From contig NZ_PYFW01000003.1 in the NCBI RefSeq assembly GCF_003020125.1, positions 372,001 to 436,000 of the forward strand: a stretch of 64,000 nucleotides of DNA. Direction: 5' to 3'. The DNA comes from Bradyrhizobium sp. MOS003. GTDB taxonomy: Bacteria > Pseudomonadota > Alphaproteobacteria > Rhizobiales > Xanthobacteraceae. Positions 43,362-52,348 of the stretch are shown in pieces. The stretch's first letter is position 1. Each line of letters opens with the position of its first letter. The position numbers were made by a program, and so were the translations under genes. The notes beneath the pieces were generated by a model. That model was not told the DNA's origin and searched no databases. It worked only from the letters and a program-made list of their open reading frames with translations.

Positions 43362-46300
43362 ATGGATCGCCTCGTCGCCCTTGCCGTCAACCGGCGCTTC
43401 CTGATGGTCGGGATGTTCGTCGCCGTGCTGATCGGCGGCGTCATCGCGTTCAACCAGCTCAACATCGAGGCCTATCCCGATCCGACACCCCCGATGGTCG
43501 ACATCGTGACGCAGTCGCCGGGGCTGTCGGCGGAGGAGATCGAGCGCTACATCACGATCCCGATCGAGACCCAGGTCGCGGGCCTGAAGAACATCACGAC
43601 CATCCGCACCATCTCGCTCTACGGTCTCTCCGACGTCAAGATTCAGTTCTCGTTCGCCTACACCTATGACGAGGCGTTGCAGCAGGTATTGAACCGCCTG
43701 GCGCAGCTCTCGCCGCTCCCGGGCAACGTGCAGCCGCAGATCTCGCCGCTCAGCCCGATCGGCGAGATCTTCCGCTACCGCCTGGTCGGCCCGCCGAACT
43801 ACAGCGTGCTCGATCTCAAGACCATCCAGGACTGGATCCTGCAGCGCCGCTTCCGCGCCGTGCCGGGGGTCATCGACGTCACCGGCTGGGGCGGCAAGAG
43901 CAAGACCTATGAGCTTCAGGTCGACTTCAACAAGCTGGTCGCCAACGGCCTGACGCTGCCGCAATTGCTCCAGGCGGTCGGCAATTCCAACGTCAATGTC
44001 GGCGGCAACACCGTCAATATCGGCCAGCAATCGGCCGTCGTGCGCGGCGTCGGCCTGATCCGGTCGATCGACGATCTCGCCAATACCATGGTGGCGCAGA
44101 CCGGCGGCAATCCGGTGCTGGTCAAGGACGTCGCCACCGTCACGGTGGGCCAGAAGCCTCGCCTCGGCATTGCCGGCCTCGACGAGTCCGACGACATCGT
44201 GCAGGGCATCGTGCTGATGCGCCGCGGCGAACAGAGTTCGCCGACCATCAAGCGTGTCCACGAGCTCGTCCGGCAGATCAACAACTCCAGTATCCTGCCG
44301 CCCGGCGTGCGCATCGAGCGCATCTACGACCGTGGCGACCTGATCGCGCTCACCACCCACACCGTGCTGCACAACATGGTGGTCGGCATTCTCCTGATCG
44401 TGTTGCTGCAGTGGATCTTCCTCGGCGATTTGCGCAGCGCGCTGATCGTCGGCGCCACCATTCCGTTCGCGCTGTTCTTCGCCGTCATCATCCTGGTGCT
44501 GCGCGGGGAATCGGCCAATCTGCTGTCGGTCGGCGCGATCGATTTCGGCCTCATCGTCGATGCCACCGTCATCATGGTGGAGGCGATCTTCCGCCGTCTG
44601 ACCCAGACGACGCCGATGTCCGAGACCGAGCATATGTCCCATGAGACGCTGTTCGGCATGAAGACCCACGCCATCCTCAGCGCGGCCGCCGACGTCTCGC
44701 GCTCGATCTTCTTCGCCGCGGCGATCATCATCGCGGCCTTCCTGCCGCTGTTCACGCTGTCGGGCGTCGAGGGCAACATCTTCGGGCCGATGGCCCGCAC
44801 CTATGCCTATGCCCTGGCCGGCGGGCTCCTTGCGACCTTCACCGTCACACCGGCGCTGTCCGCGATCATCCTGCCCGCGCATGTCGAGGAAACCGAGACC
44901 AGGGTGATGCGGATCCTGCACCGGTTGTACTCGCCGTTGCTGCGATGGGCGGTCGCCAACCGCAATATCGTGCTCGGAGGTGCGGTCGGTCTCGTGCTGA
45001 TGACGGTGGCGCTCAGCCGGCTGCTCGGCCTCGAATTCCTGCCGAAGCTGGAAGAGGGCAATCTCTGGATACGCGCCACGCTGCCGCCGACCATCTCGCT
45101 CCAGGAAGGCAATTCCTACGTCAACGAGATGCGCAAGCTGATCCGCGCCCGGCCCGAGGTCGAGTCCGTCGTGTCGCAGCACGGCCGTCCCGACGACGGC
45201 ACCGACGCCGCCGGCTTCTTCAACGCCGAGTTCTTCGCGCCGCTGAAGCCGATCAGCGAATGGCCGGGTACCCGCGACAAGGAGGAACTGACCGCGCAAC
45301 TGCTCAAGCAGCTCGACGATCGCTTCCCGGGCGTCGAGTTCAATTTCTCGCAATATCTCCAGGACAACGTCTCCGAAGCCGTATCCGGCGTGAAGGGCGA
45401 GAACTCGATCAAGCTGTTCGGCAGCGACCTTCAGGCGCTCACCGACACCGCCAACAAGATCAAGTCGGTGCTGGCCACGGTGCAGGGCGTCACCGACCTT
45501 GCGGTGTTCACTTCGCTGGGGCAGCCGACCGTCCAGATCGACATCGACCGCGCCAAGGCGGCGCGTTACGGCCTTGCGCCGGGCGACATCAACGCCACCA
45601 TCAAGGTGGCGATCGGCGGCGACACCGCGGGCGATCTCTACGAATCCGGCTCCGATCGTCACTTCCCGATCATCGTCCGCCTCGCGCCGGAATATCGCCG
45701 CAGTGCCGAGGCGATCCAGAATTTGCGCATCGGCGCGCCCGGGCCGAACGGCACCGTCACGCAGATTCCGCTGAGCGAGGTTGCCACCATCAGCCTCGTC
45801 TCGGGCGCGGCCTACATCTATCGCGAGCAGCAGGAACGCTATCTGCCGATCAAGTTCTCGGTGCGCGAGCGCGACCTCGGCAGCGCCATCAGCGAGGCCC
45901 AGCAGAAGATCGCCGAACAGGTGCAGCTGCCGCCGGGCTCGCGCATGGAATGGGTCGGCGAGTTCGGCAACCTCCAGGACGCGATCCGGCGGCTGTCGAT
46001 CGTGGTACCGATCTCGCTGGCGCTGATCGGCGTGCTGCTCTGGTTCAATTTCGGCTCGATGACCGATACGCTGCTCGCGATGAGCGTGATCCCGATGGCG
46101 ATCTTCGGCGGCGTTCTGGGGCTGTTGATATCAGGCACGGCATTCAGTGTGTCCGCGGCGATCGGGTTCATCGCGCTGTTCGGCATCGCGGTGATGGACG
46201 GCATCATCATTCTGTCGCAGTACAACCAGCTGATCGAAGAGGGCATGGACCGCATGAGCGCGGTGGTTCGGACCGGCGAGCTTCAGCTCCGGCCGGTGCT

Positions 46301-46478
46301 GATGACCTGCGTCGTCGCCGGTGTCGGGCTGCTGCCGGCGGCGCTGTCCGAGGGGATCGGTTCGCAGGTGCAGAAGCCGCTCGCGGTCGTCGTCGTCACC
46401 GGCATGATGCTGGCGCCGATCGTGATCCTCGTGACCTTGCCGGTCCTGATCTCGTTCTTCTCGCGCCGTGCGCGCTGA
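43362..46478 (+). CDS. HME-type RND efflux permease (CusA/CzcA family)
   Basis: The 1038-residue product has the full RND architecture with 12 predicted helices and two large periplasmic loops. The HME-RND signature DFGLIVDATVIMVEAIFR (helix 4) is present. The three methionines that bind Cu/Ag in CusA are not seen in the matching pore region (DNVSEAVSGVKG where CusA has a Met), so copper or silver is not the likely substrate. It follows its adaptor after 39 bases. No outer-membrane channel is adjacent; the nearest candidate is the TolC-like gene at 47614-49044 on the other strand. Confidence 0.92.
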   Translation: MDRLVALAVNRRFLMVGMFVAVLIGGVIAFNQLNIEAYPDPTPPMVDIVTQSPGLSAEEIERYITIPIETQVAGLKNITTIRTISLYGLSDVKIQFSFAYTYDEALQQVLNRLAQLSPLPGNVQPQISPLSPIGEIFRYRLVGPPNYSVLDLKTIQDWILQRRFRAVPGVIDVTGWGGKSKTYELQVDFNKLVANGLTLPQLLQAVGNSNVNVGGNTVNIGQQSAVVRGVGLIRSIDDLANTMVAQTGGNPVLVKDVATVTVGQKPRLGIAGLDESDDIVQGIVLMRRGEQSSPTIKRVHELVRQINNSSILPPGVRIERIYDRGDLIALTTHTVLHNMVVGILLIVLLQWIFLGDLRSALIVGATIPFALFFAVIILVLRGESANLLSVGAIDFGLIVDATVIMVEAIFRRLTQTTPMSETEHMSHETLFGMKTHAILSAAADVSRSIFFAAAIIIAAFLPLFTLSGVEGNIFGPMARTYAYALAGGLLATFTVTPALSAIILPAHVEETETRVMRILHRLYSPLLRWAVANRNIVLGGAVGLVLMTVALSRLLGLEFLPKLEEGNLWIRATLPPTISLQEGNSYVNEMRKLIRARPEVESVVSQHGRPDDGTDAAGFFNAEFFAPLKPISEWPGTRDKEELTAQLLKQLDDRFPGVEFNFSQYLQDNVSEAVSGVKGENSIKLFGSDLQALTDTANKIKSVLATVQGVTDLAVFTSLGQPTVQIDIDRAKAARYGLAPGDINATIKVAIGGDTAGDLYESGSDRHFPIIVRLAPEYRRSAEAIQNLRIGAPGPNGTVTQIPLSEVATISLVSGAAYIYREQQERYLPIKFSVRERDLGSAISEAQQKIAEQVQLPPGSRMEWVGEFGNLQDAIRRLSIVVPISLALIGVLLWFNFGSMTDTLLAMSVIPMAIFGGVLGLLISGTAFSVSAAIGFIALFGIAVMDGIIILSQYNQLIEEGMDRMSAVVRTGELQLRPVLMTCVVAGVGLLPAALSEGIGSQVQKPLAVVVVTGMMLAPIVILVTLPVLISFFSRRAR

Positions 46479-46481
46479 CCG

Positions 46482-47444
46482 TCAAAATCCGTAGAGTCGT
46501 GCCGGGTTGTCGACCAGGATCTTCTTGCGCACATCGGCGTCCGGTGCCCACACCGAAAGCTGGTTGAGCAGGCGACCGTCGTCGATCTGATAGAGCGGCG
46601 CGATGTCGGTGGGCTTGCGTCCCTCGACATGGCTCGAATCCGGATGCGGCCAGTCGGTGCCCCAGACGATGCGGTCCGCATTCGCCGCGATCAACGCCCG
46701 TGCATAGGGCACCATGTCCTGATAGTCGGGCGCGAGCTTCGACGAGCGATAGGCGCCGGAGATCTTCACATAGGCCTTGCCGGATTTGACGAGCGCGACG
46801 AGATCGGAGAAGCCGGGTTGCTCCAGGCCCAGCGACGCTTCGAGTCCGCCGAAATGGTCGAATACGACGGGTACCGGCGCGCTATCGACGAGGTCCTTGA
46901 TCGCCGAGATCATGGCAAGCGTGGTGTAGAGCTGTACGTGCCAGCCGCGCGCCTTCATGCGCTCGACTGCGGCGGTGAAGCGCGTCCGGCCGACGTTGGG
47001 GTCGTTGACGCCGCCGGTCGCGAGATTGAGGCGCATCCCCCGGAAGCCGTCCTGCTGCATCGTATCGAGCTGTGCTTCCGTCGTCTTGTCGTCGATCACG
47101 GCGACCCCGCGCGCGGTCGCGCCACGCGCCTTCATGCCGAATAGCGTCGAGGAATTGTCGGTGCCATAGACGCTCGGCGTCACGATCACCACACGCTCGA
47201 TATGCAGCGCCTTGTGTAGCGCGGCCATTTCCTCGGGGCTCGCCGGCTCCGGCGTATAGACGCGTCCGGCGAAGAACGGAAATTTTTCGACATCGCCATG
47301 GATATGGGTGTGACAGTCGCAGGCGTGCAGCGGGACCTCGAAATTGACCGGCGTGGCGGGCTGCGAGGCACGTGCGTGGGCTTTGTTGGTCATGGCTGCT
47401 CCGGCGGCAAGGGAGGCGAACAGGACGCCGCGTCGGCTGAGCAT
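46482..47444 (-). CDS. Exported amidohydrolase-fold protein (PDC lactonase-like)
   Basis: The 320-residue product starts with a Tat-like signal (LSRRGVLFASLAAGAAM) and contains the metal-dependent hydrolase pattern: CDCHTHIHG at about residues 41-49, FDHFGG near 175 and IVWGTDWPHPDSS near 260. This is the amidohydrolase-2 type, with similarity to 2-pyrone-4,6-dicarboxylate lactonases. The substrate is unknown; export is unusual for this family. The ATG at 47444 follows an AGGGAGAG ribosome site; a longer frame upstream has no family sequence. Its stop lies three bases from the convergent RND permease stop. Confidence 0.85.
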   Translation of the reverse strand: MLSRRGVLFASLAAGAAMTNKAHARASQPATPVNFEVPLHACDCHTHIHGDVEKFPFFAGRVYTPEPASPEEMAALHKALHIERVVIVTPSVYGTDNSSTLFGMKARGATARGVAVIDDKTTEAQLDTMQQDGFRGMRLNLATGGVNDPNVGRTRFTAAVERMKARGWHVQLYTTLAMISAIKDLVDSAPVPVVFDHFGGLEASLGLEQPGFSDLVALVKSGKAYVKISGAYRSSKLAPDYQDMVPYARALIAANADRIVWGTDWPHPDSSHVEGRKPTDIAPLYQIDDGRLLNQLSVWAPDADVRKKILVDNPARLYGF

Positions 47445-47613
47445 GGTTTCTCTCCCTGCTTCGTTATTTGAACGACGATGCCAGGACAGTATCACATCAG
47501 CCTGGCAGCCACTGCACTTCGCTGCATAGCTGCTCGACGAGGTGCGCAACCGGGCATGAGCCGTCGACGCGCGTGATCGGGCAGGGAAACCGAAGGCGTT
47601 GCGTTGCGAACCG

Positions 47614-49044
47614 CTACTGCCCCGACGGCGTGCGCAGCCCGTGCCAGGCGTCGCGAACCTGATGGTAGTGCACCTCGGGCAGATAGTCCGGCGTATTCAG
47701 GCTCAGCGTCTTGACGTCGAGATGACCGATGGCGCTGAGCAGCGTGTAGGAGGCGATGACGCGGTCGCGGTTGGCGCCGATCAGGCGGGCCTTGGCCTGG
47801 ATCAGATCGGCCTGCGAGTTCAAGACATCGACGGTGGTGCGTTGTCCGCCGGCGGCCTCGCGCTGCACGCCCTGGAGCGCGACGGTCGCGGCCTTCACTT
47901 CGGATTCCGAGGCCGACACGGTGATCTTGGCGCCTTCATTGGCAACCCAGGCGCTCACGGCCGCCGTGCGCGCCTGGTTGCGGACCTGGTCGAGCACGAG
48001 CCGGCTCTGCGCCGTGATCTCCTTGGCCTGCCGGGTCTGCGCGGCGGCCTGGCCGCCGTCGTAGATCGGCGCGGTGATGTTGGCGACGATCGAGGCTTGG
48101 TCCTCGGCGAAGGTGCCGAGCGTCGGATCGTTGTTGCGGCTCTTGCTGGCGCTGCCCTGGATCGTGGCGCTCGGCAGCAGGGTGCCTTCGGCGATGCGGA
48201 TGTTGGTGGAGGCGACATCGACGTCGAAGCCGGCGGCCATCACCGCCGGATGCTGGCGGATCGCCATCGTCATCGCGTCTTCGCGGCTCTTCGGCAGATA
48301 GCGATCGACCGCCTCGGCGGGCCGCAGCTGCGACGGCGCATTGCCGATCACCTGCGCGTAGGTCGCCTGGCTGATCGCAAGCGAGACTTCGGCCGCGTTG
48401 AGATCGGCAAGGCCGCGGTTGAGGCGCGCTTCGGCCTGTGCGCTGTCGGTCGGCGTGACATCGCCGGCGTTGAGGCGGCGCTGGGTGACCGAGAGCGTCT
48501 CGCGCAGGAAGGCGACGTTGGAACGCTGCGCCTCGACCAGCGACTGGTTGGCGAGCACGTTGGTGTAGGCGGTGACCGCATCGAGCAGCACGCCCTGGCC
48601 CACATTGCGCAGCGCCTCACGGCCCGACTGCACCTGGAGCTCGGCGGCCCGCACGTTGTTGGCGGTGCGGAAGCCGTTGAACAGGGTCTGCGTCACGGTG
48701 ACGCCGATGATCCATGGCTTCAGATTGCCGGTCTGGATGGTGTTGTCGGGCAGCAGATTGCGCACCGATTGCAGGCCGGCGCTGAGGCTCGCCACGATCT
48801 GCGGCCGGTAACCGGCGAGGGCCTGCGGCACGTTCTCGTCCGTGGCGCGTTGTCGCGCACGTTCGGCATTGAGCTGTGGATTGGTCTGGTAGGCCTTGGC
48901 GAGTGCCTCCGGCAGGGCTTCGGCCCAGGCGGCGGAGGGCAGGGCGCAGCACAGCACCAGCGCAGTCCATGTCGTAAGCGCAGGACCCGCGCCTGATCGA
49001 TGCCGCGTCATCTCGCGACCAGCTCTGGCGGTACGCCCAATCAT
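47614..49044 (-). CDS. TolC-family outer-membrane channel protein
   Basis: The 476-residue product has a signal peptide (cleavage near AAWAEAL, residue about 41) and two outer-membrane-factor domains of about 200 residues, each with long coiled helices (for example QVQSGREALRNVGQGVLLDAVTAY and LDQVRNQARTAAVSAW split regions). It forms the outer-membrane conduit of type I secretion or RND pumps. The closest RND pump (42078-46478) is on the other strand and could use it. The start is uncertain within about ten residues (an in-frame Met follows at residue 12). Confidence 0.92.
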   Translation of the reverse strand: MIGRTARAGREMTRHRSGAGPALTTWTALVLCCALPSAAWAEALPEALAKAYQTNPQLNAERARQRATDENVPQALAGYRPQIVASLSAGLQSVRNLLPDNTIQTGNLKPWIIGVTVTQTLFNGFRTANNVRAAELQVQSGREALRNVGQGVLLDAVTAYTNVLANQSLVEAQRSNVAFLRETLSVTQRRLNAGDVTPTDSAQAEARLNRGLADLNAAEVSLAISQATYAQVIGNAPSQLRPAEAVDRYLPKSREDAMTMAIRQHPAVMAAGFDVDVASTNIRIAEGTLLPSATIQGSASKSRNNDPTLGTFAEDQASIVANITAPIYDGGQAAAQTRQAKEITAQSRLVLDQVRNQARTAAVSAWVANEGAKITVSASESEVKAATVALQGVQREAAGGQRTTVDVLNSQADLIQAKARLIGANRDRVIASYTLLSAIGHLDVKTLSLNTPDYLPEVHYHQVRDAWHGLRTPSGQ

Positions 49045-49230
49045 GTAATCCCGCTTAACCCGGCTGTCCGCCCCCGCCGACGGTGGCCTCTTAACTGTTT
49101 AACCAGCCGAGGTCCCGCAGGCAAACTGCCGCGGGGATAACCCCCATGAAATCCGTGCTTGTTGCAGCTTCGTCACAGGGATTCCGTGGGAACGCGGTCG
49201 AGCCTTACACCAGCCTGACCGTGCGCCGGA

Positions 49231-50010
49231 TTACCTGTTCTTGTTCACCGGCTTGCGCTTCTCGATGAACGCCGCCATGCCCTCGGAGCGGTCCTCCAGC
49301 GCGAAGGTCGAGTGGAACAGGTTGCGCTCGACGCTCATGCCCTCGGCAAGCGTGGTCTCGAAGGCGCGGTTCACCGCTTCCTTGGCCATCGCGGCCGCAG
49401 GGCGCGACATTGCGGCGATCTTCTCGGCCGCCGCCATCACCTCCTCCATCAGCTTGTCGGCGGGCACGATGCGGCTGACGAGGCCGCTTCGCTCGGCTTC
49501 CGCCGCATCCATCATGCGGCCGGTGAGGCAGAGGTCCATCGCCTTCGACTTGCCGATCGCGCGCGTCAGGCGCTGGGTACCGCCGATGCCGGGAATGGTG
49601 CCGAGCGTGATCTCGGGCTGGCCGAACTTGGCGGTGTCGGCGGCGATGATGAAATCGCACATCATGGCAAGCTCGCAGCCGCCGCCGAGCGCATAGCCGG
49701 AAACAGCGGCGATGGTCGGCTTGCGGCAGCGCGCGATGCGGTCGCCGCCGATCGCGGCAAAATCCTCGGAGAACATGTCGATGAAGCCCTTCGGCTGCAT
49801 CTCCTTGATGTCGGCGCCGGCGGCAAAGGCCTTCTCGCTGCCGGTCACGATGATGCAGCCGATGGCGTCATCGGCCTCGAGATCGTCGACTGCAGCTGCG
49901 ATCTCGCGGAAGACGCCGAAGGAGAGCGCGTTGAGCAGCTTCGGCCGGTTCAGCTTGATGATGCCGACCGCGCCTTTGCTTTCGACGATGATGTGTTCGA
50001 ACGTGCTCAT
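49231..50010 (-). CDS. Enoyl-CoA hydratase (crotonase family)
   Basis: The 259-residue product shows crotonase hallmarks: the CoA-binding [11 protein letters not shown] near residue 63, [14 protein letters not shown] near 108, and two catalytic Glu positions, in [18 protein letters not shown] near 135 and [10 protein letters not shown] near 163. It hydrates trans-2-enoyl-CoA in fatty-acid beta-oxidation. The sequence is close to the short-chain EchA/FadB1x type. It stands alone on the minus strand. Confidence 0.93.
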   Translation of the reverse strand: MSTFEHIIVESKGAVGIIKLNRPKLLNALSFGVFREIAAAVDDLEADDAIGCIIVTGSEKAFAAGADIKEMQPKGFIDMFSEDFAAIGGDRIARCRKPTIAAVSGYALGGGCELAMMCDFIIAADTAKFGQPEITLGTIPGIGGTQRLTRAIGKSKAMDLCLTGRMMDAAEAERSGLVSRIVPADKLMEEVMAAAEKIAAMSRPAAAMAKEAVNRAFETTLAEGMSVERNLFHSTFALEDRSEGMAAFIEKRKPVNKNR

Positions 50011-50173
50011 GCTCCACCCACGCTTTTGATCAGGCGGGCAATGTGCCCGCTGGCGCGGTGGGCTTCAAGGGGGCTAAGGGCCGCCGGAACACACAGCGGG
50101 ATACGCGTTCCGGTGGCGGTCTCGCAAGCCAGACATCAGGCCAGGAATCCGGTCTAGGAATTCAGGCCAGCGC

Positions 50174-50863
50174 TCACGCCATGAACATGCGCGCCGCGGA
50201 CGCCAGCGTCAGCAGCGTGCCGACGCCGATGAAGATCTTGCCGATCAGGGAGCTCTGGTCCCAGGCCGAGCTCTGCTGGCTGCTGGCCATCACCGGTGCC
50301 GGCCGGGGCTGCGCCTCGGTTGCGGCGATTACCGCCTTCTGCGCCGGTGGGCTGTCCTGTTGCGCGGCGCGGTCAATGTCGTTGAGCTGATCAGGGGCGA
50401 CGACCTGATTCTCGGGGGGCTGGCTCTCGCCATTCGCAGCGTTGGTATTATCAGCCGCTGCCTGGACATTGCCGTTGGCGCGGTCCGTCATGGCGGAGGC
50501 CGCTGCCGCAGTCGGGGTATCGGCGGCGGCGAGCTGCGCATTGGCGTTCGCGACCGCTGGCGGCATCTGGCTCAAGGCCGCCGCGCCGGTGTCGGCCTTG
50601 GCGTCGGCTTTCGGCTCGTCCTTTGCGGGAGCATCAGTCTTGTCGGCCGATTTCTGCGCCGTCTTGCTGCTGCCGTTGCGGCGAGACTCGTGGCGTCGGT
50701 GCTTACTCGGCTTGGCCGCATCGGCCTGCTTGCCCGCGCTGTCCGATTTGCTTGTGGCTGGGGCTGGTGCCGCCTGTGCAAGACCTCCCTGTACAAGGCC
50801 GCCGAACAGCAACAAAAGGCCGGCCAGAGCAATCAGGGCCGCGCGCCCGCTGGCTTTCATCAT
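50174..50863 (-). CDS. Hypothetical Ala/Lys/Pro-rich protein with two terminal hydrophobic segments
   Basis: The 229-residue product has a hydrophobic N-terminus (residues about 8-32, signal peptide or anchor), a low-complexity Ala/Lys/Asp/Pro centre of about 160 residues, and a C-terminal hydrophobic segment (GKIFIGVGTLLTLASAARMFMA). The centre is probably disordered. No family recognised. The frame is long and uses normal codons for this genome, and no overlapping alternative is better. Confidence 0.55.
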   Translation of the reverse strand: MMKASGRAALIALAGLLLLFGGLVQGGLAQAAPAPATSKSDSAGKQADAAKPSKHRRHESRRNGSSKTAQKSADKTDAPAKDEPKADAKADTGAAALSQMPPAVANANAQLAAADTPTAAAASAMTDRANGNVQAAADNTNAANGESQPPENQVVAPDQLNDIDRAAQQDSPPAQKAVIAATEAQPRPAPVMASSQQSSAWDQSSLIGKIFIGVGTLLTLASAARMFMA

Positions 50864-51077
50864 GGTGATGATCTCCCCAATTCCGCCCGTCCCGGGAGCG
50901 AACAGAGACCCTGGGGCGTGACGACAGCGGGGCAGAAAATGGGAATCTTCGGGCTACTCCGGGCAAAACCGGGGCAAACCGGCACCCATGGAGCCAGCCG
51001 CCGGGTGCGGGACGCACCGATCTCTGTTATGAGCCGTCGCAGACGTTGACGGCCGGATCGGTCGCGAGGTTTAGGTT

Positions 51078-51095
51078 GATCACGAATTCGTGATC
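51078..51095. promoter_or_regulatory. Perfect 18-bp palindrome, candidate operator upstream of the sigma gene
   Basis: GATCACGAATTCGTGATC is its own reverse complement and lies 58 bases before the sigma factor start. Within 25 bases downstream the sequence GTAACAAATTGAAC could be promoter-like. The protein that would bind is unknown. Confidence 0.5.
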
Positions 51096-51153
51096 CTGCC
51101 GGGCTCGCGTAACAAATTGAACGAACGGCCGAATTGCTTGGTGAGGGGCGCGC

Positions 51154-51699
51154 GTGCGCGGACGTGAGGACGAATGGACCGGCCTGATGCGGTCGGCCAT
51201 GGCAGGCGATGATGCGGCGTATCATCGCCTGTTGAGGGCGGTTACGCCCGTGCTGCGCGCGGCCGCCAGGCGAGGCCTGGCCCGGGCAGGCCAGCCTCCC
51301 GACCAGGCAGAGGATATCGTGCAGGAGATTCTGTTGGCGGTGCATCTGAAGCGTCACACCTGGGACAGCGAAGCTCCCTTCGCTCCCTGGCTGTTTGCCA
51401 TCGGCCGCAACAAGCTGATCGACGCGCTGCGCCGGCGCGGCAGGCGCGTCTTCGTCAACATCGACGATTTCGCCGAAACCCTGCCGGGCGAGGCGCCCGA
51501 GGAAACGGCCTCCGCGGGCGAGGTCGCAGCCCAGCTCAACACCCTGCCGCAGCGCCAGCGCGACGTGCTGCAGTCGATCGCGGTCGAGAGCGCCTCGATC
51601 AAGGACACGGCGACGAAGTTTTCGATGAGCGAGGGCGCGGTACGGGTCGCACTCCATCGCGGACTTGCGGCGCTGACGACCAAACTGCGGGACCACTAG
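51154..51699 (+). CDS. ECF-type sigma factor paired with NrsF
   Basis: The 181-residue product has sigma region 2 (AEDIVQEILLAVHLKRHTW with APFAPWLFAIGRNKLID after it) and region 4 (LPQRQRDVLQSIAVESASIKDTATKF...). The gene for a NrsF-type anti-sigma begins two bases after its stop, the arrangement of the Caulobacter SigF-NrsF system that responds to heavy-metal or oxidative stress. The start is GTG at 51154. A perfect palindrome lies upstream and may control it. Confidence 0.87.
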   Translation: MRGREDEWTGLMRSAMAGDDAAYHRLLRAVTPVLRAAARRGLARAGQPPDQAEDIVQEILLAVHLKRHTWDSEAPFAPWLFAIGRNKLIDALRRRGRRVFVNIDDFAETLPGEAPEETASAGEVAAQLNTLPQRQRDVLQSIAVESASIKDTATKFSMSEGAVRVALHRGLAALTTKLRDH

Positions 51700-51701
51700 T
51701 C

Positions 51702-52340
51702 ATGGACACCGATCAACTCATCCGTTCGCTCGCAGCCGACAACACTCATCACGCGCCGCGCGTCGGCGCCGTGCTGACCATGGCACTGCTGGTGGCTGCG
51801 CCCTTGTCGATCCTGATCTTCGCGACGTTCCTCGGCGTGCGGCCGGACGTGATGACGGCCATGCACAACCCGTTCTTCGACATGAAGTTCGCGGTGACGC
51901 TGTCGCTCGCGATCCCCGCGATCATCGTCAGCCTGCATCTGTCGCGTCCCGAAGCCCTGCTGCGTGGTTGGGGCTGGCTGCTCTTGCTTCCGGTCGGGCT
52001 GCTCGCAGTTGCGATCGGCAGCGAGGCGATGATGGCCCCGGCCATGCCGATGACGATGCGCTTGATGGGCAAGAACTCCAGGGTATGCCTGGTCGCAATT
52101 CCGGCGATGTCGCTGCCGCTGCTTGTGGGCGCGCTGTTCGGCCTGCGCCACGGCGCGCCCTCGCACCCCGCGCTGGCCGGAGCGCTCGCCGGCCTGGTGT
52201 CGGCCGGGCTTGCCGCGACGCTCTACGCCTCGCACTGCACCGACGATTCGCCCCTGTTCGTCGCGACCTGGTACACGCTCGCGGCGGCGTTCGTCACGGC
52301 CATCGGCGCGTTGGTGGGATCCAAAGTTCTGCGCTACTAG
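51702..52340 (+). CDS. nrsF: NrsF/DUF1109-family membrane anti-sigma factor
   Basis: The 212-residue product has six predicted transmembrane helices and the DUF1109/NrsF pattern, starting MDTDQLIRSLAAD. Two cysteines, Cys129 and Cys179, are in positions between helices that match the pair of conserved Cys needed for metal sensing in Caulobacter NrsF; they could form a periplasmic switch. It should bind the sigma factor encoded just upstream (two-base gap) at the membrane and release it on stress. It is convergent with the DUF2336 gene, eight bases away. Confidence 0.88.
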   Translation: MDTDQLIRSLAADNTHHAPRVGAVLTMALLVAAPLSILIFATFLGVRPDVMTAMHNPFFDMKFAVTLSLAIPAIIVSLHLSRPEALLRGWGWLLLLPVGLLAVAIGSEAMMAPAMPMTMRLMGKNSRVCLVAIPAMSLPLLVGALFGLRHGAPSHPALAGALAGLVSAGLAATLYASHCTDDSPLFVATWYTLAAAFVTAIGALVGSKVLRY

Positions 52341-52348
52341 CGCCGGCG

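Noticed and set aside
42951..45662. Open frame of about 900 codons on the minus strand opposite the RND permease gene
   Set aside because: It lies fully within a well-supported gene on the other strand and its product is Arg/His/Asp-rich without family features; long antisense frames are expected in GC-rich genes.
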